A stretch of 64,000 nt of DNA from Halobacteriovorax sp. JY17 (lineage in GTDB: Bacteria > Bdellovibrionota > Bacteriovoracia > Bacteriovoracales > Bacteriovoracaceae), in contig NZ_NJER01000004.1 in assembly GCF_002753895.1 (NCBI RefSeq), positions 124,001 through 188,000 on the forward strand, in the 5' to 3' direction. The translations under genes and the position numbers were made by a program. The notes under the pieces are model-generated. The model searched no databases. It had not been told where the DNA came from and saw only the letters and a list, made by a program, of their open reading frames with translations. This document shows, piece by piece, positions 8,489 through 17,363 of the stretch (position 1 is its first letter; every line of letters starts with the position of its first letter).

Positions 8489-9334
8489 CTACCTTGCTGG
8501 TCTTGTTGGACGAGTTGGTCTAGTAGGACGTGTTGGTCTTGTTGGTTGCGTTTGAGCCCCCTTCTTGTCCGCTACTGATATTTGTAATTCCCCTCTACTT
8601 CCGAAGAGATTAGTTGATACAGCAGAGACTTGGATGAACTCAACTTGCTTTGCTAATTCTTTATTAAATTTAAATGATGCTGGACCTTTTACTTTTCCTT
8701 CTAATTCCTCAAGGAGGATAACTTGCCCGTCTGAAAATTTAACTTTTACTTTAGTAATACTCACACTACCTTTAGATGTTAATTGGATGGCCTTAAAGTC
8801 ACTTCCTACATGAATTTTCTTGCTATCTCCTACGATTTTATCAACCTTAAAACTATCGACCATTTTAAACGAAAGAGCATCTACATTGGAGTAAGCGTAT
8901 GAGGGCTCTAACTTTGTAATGGCTTTTATTGAGTCAACTTTTACATTTCCTTTAAGGAGTAGTTTCCAAGGGGCATCAACTTGTTGAGCACGAAGGGGAG
9001 CGTTTAAAGTAATATTATGAAACCCGCTAATGCTGCTTTCAAATGATTCAGGACTTCCTGGAACCTTTTCTGGATAAGTTTCTGAAAAGCCAATCGCCAA
9101 GTTTGCGTCGGCATTACCTTGCTTAGATTTTGCCGAAAGAATAACTTTATCTAATTTGAATCCTTCTAATATACCTCGACCAAACTTTCCATTAAGCATT
9201 CTCTTTAGATGATAAACTTGTTCTCCCTTTGAGTGTTCTGCTGATAAATCTATTTTTAAATTCTGAGTAACTGCAAGAGCTTGTGGCGTAGATAGTGTTG
9301 CAGTAGTGGCCAATAGACATAAAATTTTCTTCAT
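8489..9334 (-). CDS. Secreted protein of unknown function with C-terminal (RPT)n tail
   Basis: A 281-residue exported protein. The signal peptide is MKKILCLLATTATLSTPQALA. I take the ATG at 9334 because GAGGGAGAGAGAAGAA lies directly upstream; an in-frame ATG eight codons earlier overlaps that site. The body looks all-beta, with alternating hydrophobic residues and no known catalytic motif. The last residues are six or so Arg-Pro-Thr triplets ending RPAR. Such a basic, proline-rich tail may bind an acidic surface polymer or the cell wall. No family was recognised. Confidence 0.7.
   Translation of the reverse strand: MKKILCLLATTATLSTPQALAVTQNLKIDLSAEHSKGEQVYHLKRMLNGKFGRGILEGFKLDKVILSAKSKQGNADANLAIGFSETYPEKVPGSPESFESSISGFHNITLNAPLRAQQVDAPWKLLLKGNVKVDSIKAITKLEPSYAYSNVDALSFKMVDSFKVDKIVGDSKKIHVGSDFKAIQLTSKGSVSITKVKVKFSDGQVILLEELEGKVKGPASFKFNKELAKQVEFIQVSAVSTNLFGSRGELQISVADKKGAQTQPTRPTRPTRPTRPTRPAR
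8499..8550 (-). repeat. Tandem 9-bp repeat coding for Arg-Pro-Thr
   Basis: Nine-base units of the type GGTCTTGTT / GGACGAGTT are repeated about six times inside the 3' end of the secreted-protein gene. They code for RPT triplets on the minus strand. Units differ at third positions, so the repeat is kept at protein level rather than being a fresh slippage product. Confidence 0.75.
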
Positions 9335-9550
9335 TTCTTCTCTCTCCCTCTTAGGCATGGTCGCAATAATAGAGAACCATTTCTGGTTAACTCATACTAT
9401 TCCTTAGTACTTTTAACGATAAATTCTTTAAAGCAATTGGTGTGCCAATTTTGGTCGAAAGATTAGATTGAAAAATTAACTTTTCGGTGTCGTTTTGGAA
9501 TGAATGTAAGAGGATGTTAAAAGCACTTTGAAACCAGACGCAGAGTGGCC

Positions 9551-10066
9551 CTATTTTTCTTTGAACTCAGCTTCAAAAACTCCAGGCTCTACTTCTTTAT
9601 TGACCGTCTGTGTAAAAGATTCTGGTCCTGGTCTTGTTCCATTAGAGGAGTAGTTGAAACCGCCCCCTGATGTTCCAAAGCTGGCAAACTTTATATTTCC
9701 ACTTTTTATCGCTCTCTCGAAATATTCTTTTAGAAAGACTACTAATAGATGTCTTGTTCCTGGAAATACCATGCTTAGTCCCATTATATCTGTGAGAAAA
9801 CCTGGAGTTAAAAGAAGAAGACCTCCTCCAAAGACGAGTAATCCATGAGTAAGTTGATTTGTTGGGAGAGCACCTTTGTTTAAATCATTTTGAATACTGG
9901 CCAGAATTGCTAAACCTTGGGATTTTGCCAAGCTTGCTCCGACGATACCTGTTAGGATCACTACGGCGAGGGTATTTAAGCCTCCGATTTGAGCTCCAAT
10001 TGAAAATAGTAAATAGATTTCAATTGCAGGAATGACTGTGAATAGTAGAACTAGCACTGGGAACAT
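9551..10066 (-). CDS. fxsA: FxsA family membrane protein
   Basis: A 171-residue protein with the FxsA layout: an N-terminal helix starting MFPVLVLLFTVIPAIEIYLL, the loop GAQIGGLNTLAVVILTGIVGASLAKSQG (two TM segments) and the third segment GLLLLTPGFLTDIMG. FxsA was named for suppressing F-plasmid exclusion of phage T7; its normal role is unknown. The start at 10066 follows AAGGAGAAATT; the frame continues 17 codons further upstream without a ribosome-binding site. The tail is soluble and Gly/Ser-rich. Confidence 0.86.
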   Translation of the reverse strand: MFPVLVLLFTVIPAIEIYLLFSIGAQIGGLNTLAVVILTGIVGASLAKSQGLAILASIQNDLNKGALPTNQLTHGLLVFGGGLLLLTPGFLTDIMGLSMVFPGTRHLLVVFLKEYFERAIKSGNIKFASFGTSGGGFNYSSNGTRPGPESFTQTVNKEVEPGVFEAEFKEK

Positions 10067-10170
10067 AATTTCTCCTTCTCTTAATTTATAGCAAAAAATA
10101 GTGAAGAACCCTATCATTCTATTGTAAAATTACTGTCAATTAACCTAATTTAAACTCTTTGGAGTCTGCA

Positions 10171-10515
10171 ATGAATAATAACGATGATTATGAACTTGTT
10201 TATGTCAGTGATGGGTCTGGGAAGAATCAACTCGATAAAGTAAAGAATAAGAAGAAAGAAAAGTTACCTGAAATTGAGCCAACAACGACAACTCTGAAAA
10301 TGAGAATTGAAAAGAAGGGGAGAGGGGGAAAAGCAGTAACTGTCTTCTATGAATTTCCAAACAATCCACCGTATTTTAAGCGACTGATGAAGGAGCTTAA
10401 AAACCTTTGCGCAACAGGGGGGAGTTATAAAGATGATACTTTTGAAATTCAAGGAGATCAAAGAGAGAAGCTTAGACCTTATCTCGAAGAGAAAGGCTTT
10501 ACTGTAAAAGGCTAA
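10171..10515 (+). CDS. SUI1/YciH-type translation initiation factor
   Basis: A 114-residue protein whose second half matches the eIF1/SUI1 fold: KGRGGKAVTVFYEF, then LMKELKNLCATGGSYKD and the ending REKLRPYLEEKGF. The Gly-rich CATGGS segment is the conserved YciH/SUI1 mark. The N-terminal 50 residues are charged and probably disordered. Start: ATG 10171 with GGAG six bases upstream. Bacterial YciH inhibits initiation at non-canonical codons in E. coli, which suggests a role in start-site fidelity. It is convergent with an RNA helicase gene and shares its terminator. Confidence 0.85.
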   Translation: MNNNDDYELVYVSDGSGKNQLDKVKNKKKEKLPEIEPTTTTLKMRIEKKGRGGKAVTVFYEFPNNPPYFKRLMKELKNLCATGGSYKDDTFEIQGDQREKLRPYLEEKGFTVKG

Positions 10516-10540
10516 AAAAAAGGCCACCTAAAGGTGGCCT
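10514..10540 (-). terminator. Bidirectional terminator between SUI1 gene and helicase
   Basis: Stem GGCCACC / GGTGGCC with a TAAA loop. Read on the minus strand it is followed by eight T residues, making it a strong terminator for the helicase gene. On the plus strand the T-run is weaker. Confidence 0.85.
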
Positions 10541-10549
10541 TAATATATC

Positions 10550-12523
10550 TTAATTTAAGCTCAATTCTACTTTCTTAAATCTTCCTTCACCAATTGAATT
10601 TGATTTAAATTTTGGATCTTCACCAATATATTGATGTACGATTCTTCTCTCAGCTGGATTCATCGACTTTAAAAGAATCGCCTTCTTTGTCTCTAAAACC
10701 TTCTTCTTCATTTCATCAACATGAGTAAGGATCTGCTTTTCGTTATTATGATCTTTTGAGTTGTCTCTATAGTTATCTTCATTGAAACATCTAAGTGTTA
10801 GCTTTACTTCATTTTTCATATGAATTTTTCTAAGTAAGAATTGCTTAACGATTGTTTCAAATGAAACAAGTAGCTCCGCTTTATTTCTAAGTAGAAGACC
10901 TAAGTCATTACCAGTAAAAGTAACTTTTAGATGGTTATCTTTGAAAGACGTTTTTACAAATAGATCGAGTTGAGCTTTTCTTAGTATACCAATTAGAAAT
11001 GGTGTAAGTACTTTCTTGAAAATAGGCTTTAGTGAATGCTTGTAAACAGTCTTTCTTGGACCAAATAGAAAGAACATTTTTCTTCCAAGTTCTTTTACTT
11101 CCGTATTTAGAAGGTGGTCATCTTTAATTCCAAAGTATTTAAGAGCTGCTTTAATTGAGTCTTTCTCTGAATTAGCAGTGTGAATAAAGAATCTTCTGTC
11201 ATTTTTAAATACCTTTCCAATGAAAGGAATTGTACTTGTTCTTGGTTTTGCTTCTTTTGCTGATGATGTTGTTTTCATAGTCTCTTTTTTATTCTTTAAT
11301 GGTTTCTTATTATCCCTGCTAGGTTTCTCAACTACCTGAAGAGTTTTTGCATCTAGGTAAGGTTTTGCACAAATATCTGTTGCGAAGTCAGTATCTTCTA
11401 AGTCCATCTTAGGAATACTATCCCCGATAAATTCTGAAATAGGGTCTAGGTTTTCACAGTCTTCAAAAGAGCAGAAGCTAATTGCTTGCCCATTCTTTCC
11501 TGCTCTTCCTGTACGTCCAATTCTATGGACGTAGCTAGCAGCTTCGTTTGGAAGGTCAAAGTTAATAACTAAGTTCACATCTTTAATATCTAAACCTCTT
11601 GCTGCAACATCTGTACATACAAGAATAGTAGTTTCCTTAGATCTGAAGTCTTCCATTAGGCGAGTTCTTTTGTTTTGTGGCATACGTCCTGAAATAGGTT
11701 TCGCCTTAAAATTCATTTTCTTTAGCCACTCAGCAACTAAGTGAGTTTGAAATTGAGTATTACAGAAGACAATGGCGTAGGCATCTTCATGGGTACGAAG
11801 TTGTTTAACAAGAAGAGGCATTTTTTCGTTCTTATCAATCATTGCAATCTTGTGATCAATATTATCCACCAGCATTGATTCTTCATTTAATTTAATTTCT
11901 AGTGGTTGTGACCCAAATTTGAAAGCGGTATTCAGTACATCCATATTTGTCGTAGCAGAAACCATGATAAGCTGTCTTGATTTTGGAATTCCATTTAAAA
12001 CAAATTCAATATCTTTTTTAAATCCCATATCAAATAATCTATCAGCTTCATCAAAGACAACAGCGAGGCAATTTCCTAGGTCAATTTGCTTTTGCTTTGT
12101 AAGATCGTTTAGTCTTCCTGGCGTCGCAACAAGAACGTGTACACCGTCTTTTAACTCTTCGATTTGCTTTTCAATTCTTTCGCCACCAATTATACAGGCC
12201 GACTTGATTCCTAGTTCTTTTCCAACTAGTTCAAAGAATTTATTTGTTTGTTGAGCAAGCTCTCTTGTTGGACTTAATATAACGATTTGTTGACTTGGAT
12301 TATCTAGGGCCTTCTCTTCGAGAAGTATTTCCATCATAGGAATAGCGAAGGCTCCCGTTTTTCCACTACCAGTTTCAGCTAGTGCAAAGATATCTTTCTT
12401 TTCTAGTATTGGAGTAATGGTAAGGTCTTGGATTTCGCTGGCTTCTTTAAAGCCGTGAGCGTGAAGGGCTGTGATTAATTCTGGTTGAAGATTGTATTCA
12501 GTAAATTCTTTAGTTGTTTTCAT
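10550..12523 (-). CDS. DEAD-box RNA helicase fused to a Jag/KhpB-like RNA-binding module
   Basis: A 657-residue protein. Residues 1-370 are a complete DEAD-box helicase: AETGSGKT, PTRELAQQ, TPGR, DEAD (158-161), SAT, ARGLDI and HRIGRTGRAG. Residues 385-430 are a Lys/Ser-rich linker. The rest reads as the Jag (KhpB) protein: a Jag_N-like segment at 445-494 (SEKDSIKAALKYFGIKDD, then KMFFLFGPRKTVY), a KH-like region near 515-580 with a degenerate GXXG (LGLLLRNKAELL), and an R3H domain at the end with MNPAERRIVH (Arg626, His630) and SIGEGR. KhpB is normally a separate RNA chaperone partner. The fusion suggests a helicase guided to structured RNA. It is a monocistronic gene ending in a strong terminator. 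Confidence 0.88.
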   Translation of the reverse strand: MKTTKEFTEYNLQPELITALHAHGFKEASEIQDLTITPILEKKDIFALAETGSGKTGAFAIPMMEILLEEKALDNPSQQIVILSPTRELAQQTNKFFELVGKELGIKSACIIGGERIEKQIEELKDGVHVLVATPGRLNDLTKQKQIDLGNCLAVVFDEADRLFDMGFKKDIEFVLNGIPKSRQLIMVSATTNMDVLNTAFKFGSQPLEIKLNEESMLVDNIDHKIAMIDKNEKMPLLVKQLRTHEDAYAIVFCNTQFQTHLVAEWLKKMNFKAKPISGRMPQNKRTRLMEDFRSKETTILVCTDVAARGLDIKDVNLVINFDLPNEAASYVHRIGRTGRAGKNGQAISFCSFEDCENLDPISEFIGDSIPKMDLEDTDFATDICAKPYLDAKTLQVVEKPSRDNKKPLKNKKETMKTTSSAKEAKPRTSTIPFIGKVFKNDRRFFIHTANSEKDSIKAALKYFGIKDDHLLNTEVKELGRKMFFLFGPRKTVYKHSLKPIFKKVLTPFLIGILRKAQLDLFVKTSFKDNHLKVTFTGNDLGLLLRNKAELLVSFETIVKQFLLRKIHMKNEVKLTLRCFNEDNYRDNSKDHNNEKQILTHVDEMKKKVLETKKAILLKSMNPAERRIVHQYIGEDPKFKSNSIGEGRFKKVELSLN

Positions 12524-12862
12524 GTATTAGACTTTCCTTGTAATTACCTTAGTGTTCTACTAGAAAAATCACGAACTTACCAATTTTAATCCACTTCTTC
12601 GGTGTTGAGCTCATATGTTAAAGTATTGTAATTATGATCGAAGTAGAAAAAAAGAGGACCTTTTATTAATTTTATACTCAAGTACACACTATAAAGGTAG
12701 GAGGATAGGCAAGATTAAGGAGAATGCTGCAAAGAGACAGAAAAAGCTCTTTCTTTAAGACTTCTACAATATTTCATTAAAAGTTAGGCTGAATTACTCT
12801 TGTCGATTTTAAATAAAATAGAAATTTGTTATGATGGTTTAAATTTATATCTATGAGTTAAA
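12524..12862. other. 339-bp intergenic region without a gene
   Basis: This divergent spacer separates the helicase (minus) and a histidine kinase (plus). No open frame above about a dozen codons has a ribosome-binding site. It is AT-rich and should hold the two promoters, but I cannot pick a convincing -35/-10 pair. A TTATGATGG about 30 bp before the kinase start is a possible -10 region. Confidence 0.5.
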
Positions 12863-14182
12863 ATGAAATACTTATTTAATTTTTGGGGGACTCTTACTTC
12901 CCCTGAGCTTGAAGATTCTTTCCTAAACGACAAGTGGTTAGAGAATAAGAACTACACTTTTCTTACATACTTTCTTTGTTGCTTCTTTTTCTTAGGAGCG
13001 GGCCTGTTTGGAGACTTTCAACGAGTTTTCTATATTGGGAGTGCTAAAGAGCTTCTTCTATTTAGAGTTTTTCTTTTAATGATCTCTCTTGTTTTTATTT
13101 TGCAGAATGGAAAAAAGCAGAGAAGACCCAAATTTCTTGAGATTTGGCTGGACTCAATGAAGTATCTTTCAACTATAGTCATTGTGCTACTTACATACTG
13201 GACGAGAGGAACAAGCTTAACTCTCTTGCCTGGAATAATGATGATGCTGATTGGATTCTATATGATTCTCCCCGGAAGAATCATGTCAACGAATGTGTGT
13301 GCATTGGCCTTATTGATCACTTTTGCTTTCCTGCAAGATCCAGTTTTAACTTATGGAAAAGAAGTTCATCACTATATGACTTTCATGTTAGTTGCTATCG
13401 AAATACTCCTCTGCTTTTTTAAAATAAAACATGAGAAGTGGGCGAGAACTGAGTATATGTCAAAGAAAGAACTGGACTCCCTCAATGAAACAAAAGATAA
13501 ACTCTTGGCAACGATTGGTCACGACATAAGAAGTCCTTTGGCCCTCATTCAGTCCAGAGCAGAGTTAAGTCTCCTCAGCTTGAAAGATGGAGAATTTTCT
13601 GAAGTGACAAAGTCTCAGAATATGATCATAAAATCAGTCTCAAAACTTGATAACTTATTGAGTGATATTGTAAATTGGGCGATCTCTGATTTAAAAGAAG
13701 GTCGAAACTCGAGGGAAGTTCGCTGTATTACCAAGACAATGGGAGATGCGGTAGACTTTATTCTTGAAGTCGCGAATCAAAAAAAAATAAGAATTAAAAG
13801 AGAGCTTTCTCCCTATCCTTACTTTCATGAACCTAGAATGATGACCACTTGTTTTAGAAATATTTTATCTAATGCAATAAAATATAATCCGTTCAACTCT
13901 GAAATTCATATTCGAGGTTCAGCCTGTGATGACTTCTATCATATTGAAGTTATCGATCAAGGTCCTGGTCTTGGCGAGGAATTAGCTGAAAAAATAAAGA
14001 GTGGTTTGAATGACTCATCTGAGGTTGGAACTGAAGGCGAGAGAGGTACTGGGCTTGGACTTAAACTCGTGAAAAATATTGTAGACAATCACGGTGGTAA
14101 AATAAATATTTATGCTAACGTTGAAGGGGGAGCAACTTTTAAAGTCTCTCTGCCTCTTTTAAAGGATGGCGATATTGCATAA
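12863..14182 (+). CDS. Membrane-bound sensor histidine kinase, orphan
   Basis: A 439-residue kinase. Residues 35-190 hold about six hydrophobic helices and no large periplasmic domain. The H-box is IGHDIRSPLALIQSR with phospho-acceptor His220. The ATP-binding domain has N-box NILSNAIKYNP, G1 DQGPGLGE and G2 GTGLGLKLVKNIV. The sensor is therefore probably the membrane region itself, as in kinases that read membrane state or a lipophilic ligand. No response regulator is adjacent. Its 3' end overlaps the next gene by 17 bp, so the parvulin is translated from within its last codons. Confidence 0.87.
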   Translation: MKYLFNFWGTLTSPELEDSFLNDKWLENKNYTFLTYFLCCFFFLGAGLFGDFQRVFYIGSAKELLLFRVFLLMISLVFILQNGKKQRRPKFLEIWLDSMKYLSTIVIVLLTYWTRGTSLTLLPGIMMMLIGFYMILPGRIMSTNVCALALLITFAFLQDPVLTYGKEVHHYMTFMLVAIEILLCFFKIKHEKWARTEYMSKKELDSLNETKDKLLATIGHDIRSPLALIQSRAELSLLSLKDGEFSEVTKSQNMIIKSVSKLDNLLSDIVNWAISDLKEGRNSREVRCITKTMGDAVDFILEVANQKKIRIKRELSPYPYFHEPRMMTTCFRNILSNAIKYNPFNSEIHIRGSACDDFYHIEVIDQGPGLGEELAEKIKSGLNDSSEVGTEGERGTGLGLKLVKNIVDNHGGKINIYANVEGGATFKVSLPLLKDGDIA

Positions 14183-14474
14183 GTCACTTCCACGCTATAG
14201 AGCGAGACATATTCTAGTTGAAGATATGGATGATGCTGAATACGTTCTAGAGAAAATTGAAGCAGGCGAAGATTTCTCTGAATTAGCGAGAGAAATTTCA
14301 GAATGCAATAGTGCTTCTAAAGGTGGAGACCTAGGACTAGTTGTTTCTGGGCAAGTCGTTCCCGAAGTGGAGAGAGCGCTCTATCATCTTGAAATGAACG
14401 AAGTCAGTAGACCTATTGAGTCCGAGTACGGCTTTCATATCATTCAGAGGCTTCCTCTTTCCAAAGTGAAGTAA
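14166..14474 (+). CDS. Small parvulin-type peptidyl-prolyl isomerase
   Basis: A 102-residue single-domain rotamase of the PpiC/Pin1 type: ARHILVEDMDDAEYVLE, FSELAREISECNSASKGGDLG, and the ending YGFHIIQRL. It lacks a signal peptide and so acts in the cytoplasm. The ATG lies 17 bp inside the histidine kinase gene, which implies translational coupling. The active-site Cys (SECNSASKGG) replaces the usual Asp or Ser-Pro positions seen in some members, and E. coli PpiC has a comparable arrangement. A second small parvulin is encoded at 25679-25951. Confidence 0.88.
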   Translation: MAILHKSLPRYRARHILVEDMDDAEYVLEKIEAGEDFSELAREISECNSASKGGDLGLVVSGQVVPEVERALYHLEMNEVSRPIESEYGFHIIQRLPLSKVK

Positions 14475-14493
14475 ATTCAAGTAGAATTAATAC

Positions 14494-16215
14494 ATGTATA
14501 AATTAAGACCCTATCAACAAGATGCTGTAGCATCGACTATCACTCACTTTAAAGAGAGAAGAGATTCTGCTGTTATTGTTCTGCCAACAGGGGCAGGTAA
14601 GAGTCTTGTTATTGCAGAGCTTGCAAGAGTTGCTCGTGGTAGAGTTCTATGCTTAGCCCATGTCAAAGAGTTAGTAGAGCAAAATCATGACAAATTTGAA
14701 AGTTATGAGTTAAATGCAGGAATTTTTTCAGCAGGACTTAATCGTAAAGACAGTGATGATAAAGTTATTTTTGGTTCAATTCAATCTGTTGCTAGGGCCG
14801 ATAAAGAATTCTTTAAAGACTTTTCTCTCTTAGTGATTGATGAGTGTCATAGAGTTTCTCTTGAAGGAGAAACGCAGTATCACCATGTGATAAATCTCTT
14901 AAGAGAAAATAATCCAGAAATTTGTATTCTTGGACTAACTGCCACTCCTTATCGAATGGGACTTGGATGGATTTACAATTATCATTATAAAGGTTCTGTA
15001 AAATCAGAAGAAGATCGCTTCTTTAAGAAATGTATCTTTGAGTTACCTCTAAGCTACATGATTAAAAATAAATATTTAACCCCACCAATCGTGATTGATT
15101 CTCCTGTCGCCTGCTATGACTTCTCTAGTCTAGTGGCAAATAGAGGAGGAGCATTTTCCATAGGGGATATTGAAGATCTTCTTTCTGACCAAAAGAGAGT
15201 TACGCCTGGAATAATTGGCCACATTATTGAACAAGCGAAAGAGAGAAGGGGAGTGATGATCTTCACTTCTTCAGTAAGGCATGCAAGAGAAATCCTTGGG
15301 CATTTACCTCGAGAAGTTTCAGAGCTTGTGACTGGTGAAACGCCTGATATTGAAAGAGATCAAATTATTAATGACTTTAAAAAAGAAAAACTAAAATTTC
15401 TTGTAAATGTCTCTGTTCTCACGACAGGATTCGATGCTCCACATGTTGACCTCATTGCCCTTTTAAGACCGACAGAGTCAGTAAGCCTCTACCAACAAAT
15501 TATTGGAAGAGGACTTAGACTTTTTGAGGGAAAAGATGATTGCCTCATCTTGGACTATACTGGGCAAGGGCATGATATTTTCTCACCTGAGGTAGGTGAT
15601 GAAAAAACTGAATCCAATAGTGAAGCTGTTTGTATTGATTGCCCAGATTGTGGTTATAAGAATACTTTTTGGGGCAAGGTTGATTCTGAAGGGCATGTTA
15701 TCGAGCATTACGGAAGAAAGTGCCAAGGAGCTTTTGAAGATCCCTTGTCATTTGAAGTTGAGCCTTGTGGCTTTCTCTTTAGATTTAAAATTTGTGAAAG
15801 TTGTGGACTTGAAAATGATATTTCAGCTAGAGATTGCTCGGGTTGTAGAGAAGTATTAATTGATCCTGATGTAAAACTTAGAGAGGCCATGCAATTAAAA
15901 GATGCTCACGTTCTAAGATGCGATTCAATGCATTTTGAAGTCGATCAAGATAAGAGGGGAAGAGAAAGACTTTCTGTGAATTACTTTGACTATGATGGAG
16001 AGTCATTGAGTGAGTATTTCTATCTTGCGAGAGAAGATCAAAAGGGAGCATTCTTTCATAACTTTGTTAGACCTCACCTTAGAAATTCAGGAAAGAAGTT
16101 TGATATCATTTCTCCTGAGCAAGTCGTTATGATATCCCCACTTTTTAGAATGCCAAAGTTTGTCATCGCAAGAAAAGTAAAACATTACTGGAAAATTAGG
16201 GAAAAAGTTTTTTAG
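14494..16215 (+). CDS. radD: RadD-like superfamily 2 DNA helicase
   Basis: A 573-residue SF2 enzyme. It starts LRPYQQDAV (Q-tip), then LPTGAGKS (residues 30-37), DECH (116-119), TATPYRMG, VLTTGFDAP and QIIGRGLR. After the helicase core come zinc-ribbon cysteines (CIDCPDCGY, CESCGLE, CSGC). This layout and length match E. coli RadD (YejH), which acts with SSB and RecA in recombination and repair of single-strand gaps. It begins 19 bp after the parvulin and may share its transcript with the kinase. Confidence 0.85.
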   Translation: MYKLRPYQQDAVASTITHFKERRDSAVIVLPTGAGKSLVIAELARVARGRVLCLAHVKELVEQNHDKFESYELNAGIFSAGLNRKDSDDKVIFGSIQSVARADKEFFKDFSLLVIDECHRVSLEGETQYHHVINLLRENNPEICILGLTATPYRMGLGWIYNYHYKGSVKSEEDRFFKKCIFELPLSYMIKNKYLTPPIVIDSPVACYDFSSLVANRGGAFSIGDIEDLLSDQKRVTPGIIGHIIEQAKERRGVMIFTSSVRHAREILGHLPREVSELVTGETPDIERDQIINDFKKEKLKFLVNVSVLTTGFDAPHVDLIALLRPTESVSLYQQIIGRGLRLFEGKDDCLILDYTGQGHDIFSPEVGDEKTESNSEAVCIDCPDCGYKNTFWGKVDSEGHVIEHYGRKCQGAFEDPLSFEVEPCGFLFRFKICESCGLENDISARDCSGCREVLIDPDVKLREAMQLKDAHVLRCDSMHFEVDQDKRGRERLSVNYFDYDGESLSEYFYLAREDQKGAFFHNFVRPHLRNSGKKFDIISPEQVVMISPLFRMPKFVIARKVKHYWKIREKVF

Positions 16216-16598
16216 CGCTTTCTCTCATAAGGGCAAAAGTTTTTTCTAGAGCTAAATTGTTCAGGATATGTCTGGCAGCTAGTAGGCCTCTTGTCGTAGA
16301 CAGTGCACTTTCTTGTTTTACTATCGAGGAAGACGCAGTCTCTATTCGCCATTCGTTGTAGTGTAAAGATAGTGTTTCGAATATTGAAATGCTCAATATA
16401 TCCTTCTTTCTTTAATCTCTTTGCAATATTCTTTGGTTTCTCTTCGTCGGCCTCAAATTGATCAATAAGCTCAAGTCTTACTAGATCATCAAGAGTGACA
16501 TCACAAGACATTTGACAACACTTGGCGGTACAATTGTCACATAGACCTTCTCGGTAGTTAGTCCAAGTTGAAGGGGAGTTTATATCTACATATCTCAC
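16212..16598 (-). CDS. YkgJ family cysteine-cluster protein
   Basis: A 128-residue protein with a CDNCTAKCCQMSC cluster near the N terminus and later CVFL, CTVYDKRPTSCQTYP and CPYE cysteines, the pattern of the YkgJ/UPF0153 family, which is thought to bind zinc or an Fe-S cluster. I choose the GTG at 16598, which shares a base with the TAG stop of the upstream gene and suggests coupled translation. An in-frame ATG at 16637 lies inside that gene. Its stop overlaps the end of radD by 4 bp. The role is unknown. Confidence 0.72.
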   Translation of the reverse strand: MRYVDINSPSTWTNYREGLCDNCTAKCCQMSCDVTLDDLVRLELIDQFEADEEKPKNIAKRLKKEGYIEHFNIRNTIFTLQRMANRDCVFLDSKTRKCTVYDKRPTSCQTYPEQFSSRKNFCPYERKR

Positions 16599-16909
16599 TA
16601 TTCTGCAGCAACAGTATAAGTACCAAGTGCTAGGCATGTGGTTGGATCTAGAATAACGGCTTCTTTAAACCAACCGGAATGAAAACTTCCCTTATTATAG
16701 AAAACTTCTGTATCTATTGAGAACTTATCTAGGTAATGACCTCTTTCGCTATAGAAAGCTGTTCCTGCTGGAAGAAATTCTGGTCCAGAGACATCTAAAG
16801 GTCTATCACTTGGTTGCCCATTTCTTTGAAAGAAGCTCTCTGCGCTAGAAAAGCAGCTCGCGTAAGTATTACAGCTTAATATTAGAGCGACAGAAATGAT
16901 GAGTTTCAT
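16598..16909 (-). CDS. Small secreted protein of unknown function
   Basis: A 103-residue protein with signal peptide MKLIISVALILSCNTYAS. The mature part of about 85 residues holds two cysteines far apart (CFSS near the start, TTCLALG near the end) that could form a disulfide. A GNxxPSDRPLD-like stretch and several aromatic residues suggest a small beta fold. It is the first gene of a two-gene unit with the YkgJ protein. No family was recognised. Confidence 0.6.
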   Translation of the reverse strand: MKLIISVALILSCNTYASCFSSAESFFQRNGQPSDRPLDVSGPEFLPAGTAFYSERGHYLDKFSIDTEVFYNKGSFHSGWFKEAVILDPTTCLALGTYTVAAE

Positions 16910-16996
16910 AGTTATTCCTAGAAGTTAGATGAGTTTTGCCGTAATATAGTACACTGAGTTTTATAGGTCAAAGAATGCGTACCCAAATAAGGAACT

Positions 16997-17353
16997 ATGA
17001 ATAAATTACTACTCTATTTTAGATTACAATACAGATTATTTTTAATTCTCGTTAGTTTAACGACAGTTCCTTTACTTTTAGTATATTTATTCTCTCCCTA
17101 TGAATGGAAGAATCTCTACTGGTTCTTTTTAACGTTTATTTTTGCACTGAAAGTCGTTTTCTACAAAGAGGCACCATATAAGAAGAAAATCTCTTCAGGT
17201 GTTCGGGATATGTTAACTAGAGAAATGAAACGAGTTCCTTCAAAGATGGAAGTTGTAAATCGTGTAGAAGACTTAGTTCAGGCCAGAGATGCAATGTTAG
17301 TTGCAAGTGCAGTTATTGTTGTTTTGATGACCGTTATTTTTGGAAAGATTTAG
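16997..17353 (+). CDS. Small membrane protein of unknown function
   Basis: A 118-residue protein with hydrophobic segments at about 13-32, 37-52 and 98-116, and a charged central loop (KRVPSKMEVVNRVEDLVQARD). It probably has three membrane helices with the loop in the cytoplasm. The following GreA-like gene starts 10 bp after its stop, so the two are likely cotranscribed. No family was recognised. Confidence 0.6.
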   Translation: MNKLLLYFRLQYRLFLILVSLTTVPLLLVYLFSPYEWKNLYWFFLTFIFALKVVFYKEAPYKKKISSGVRDMLTREMKRVPSKMEVVNRVEDLVQARDAMLVASAVIVVLMTVIFGKI

Positions 17354-17363
17354 AGAGTTCATT

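Noticed and set aside
8499-8550. The 9-bp tandem repeat as a mobile-element or CRISPR signal
   Set aside because: It is in frame within a secreted-protein gene and codes for RPT, so it is a protein repeat.
12524-12862. A small RNA or short gene in the long divergent spacer
   Set aside because: No terminator-like hairpin with a T-run or supported open frame was found, so nothing beyond promoters can be claimed.
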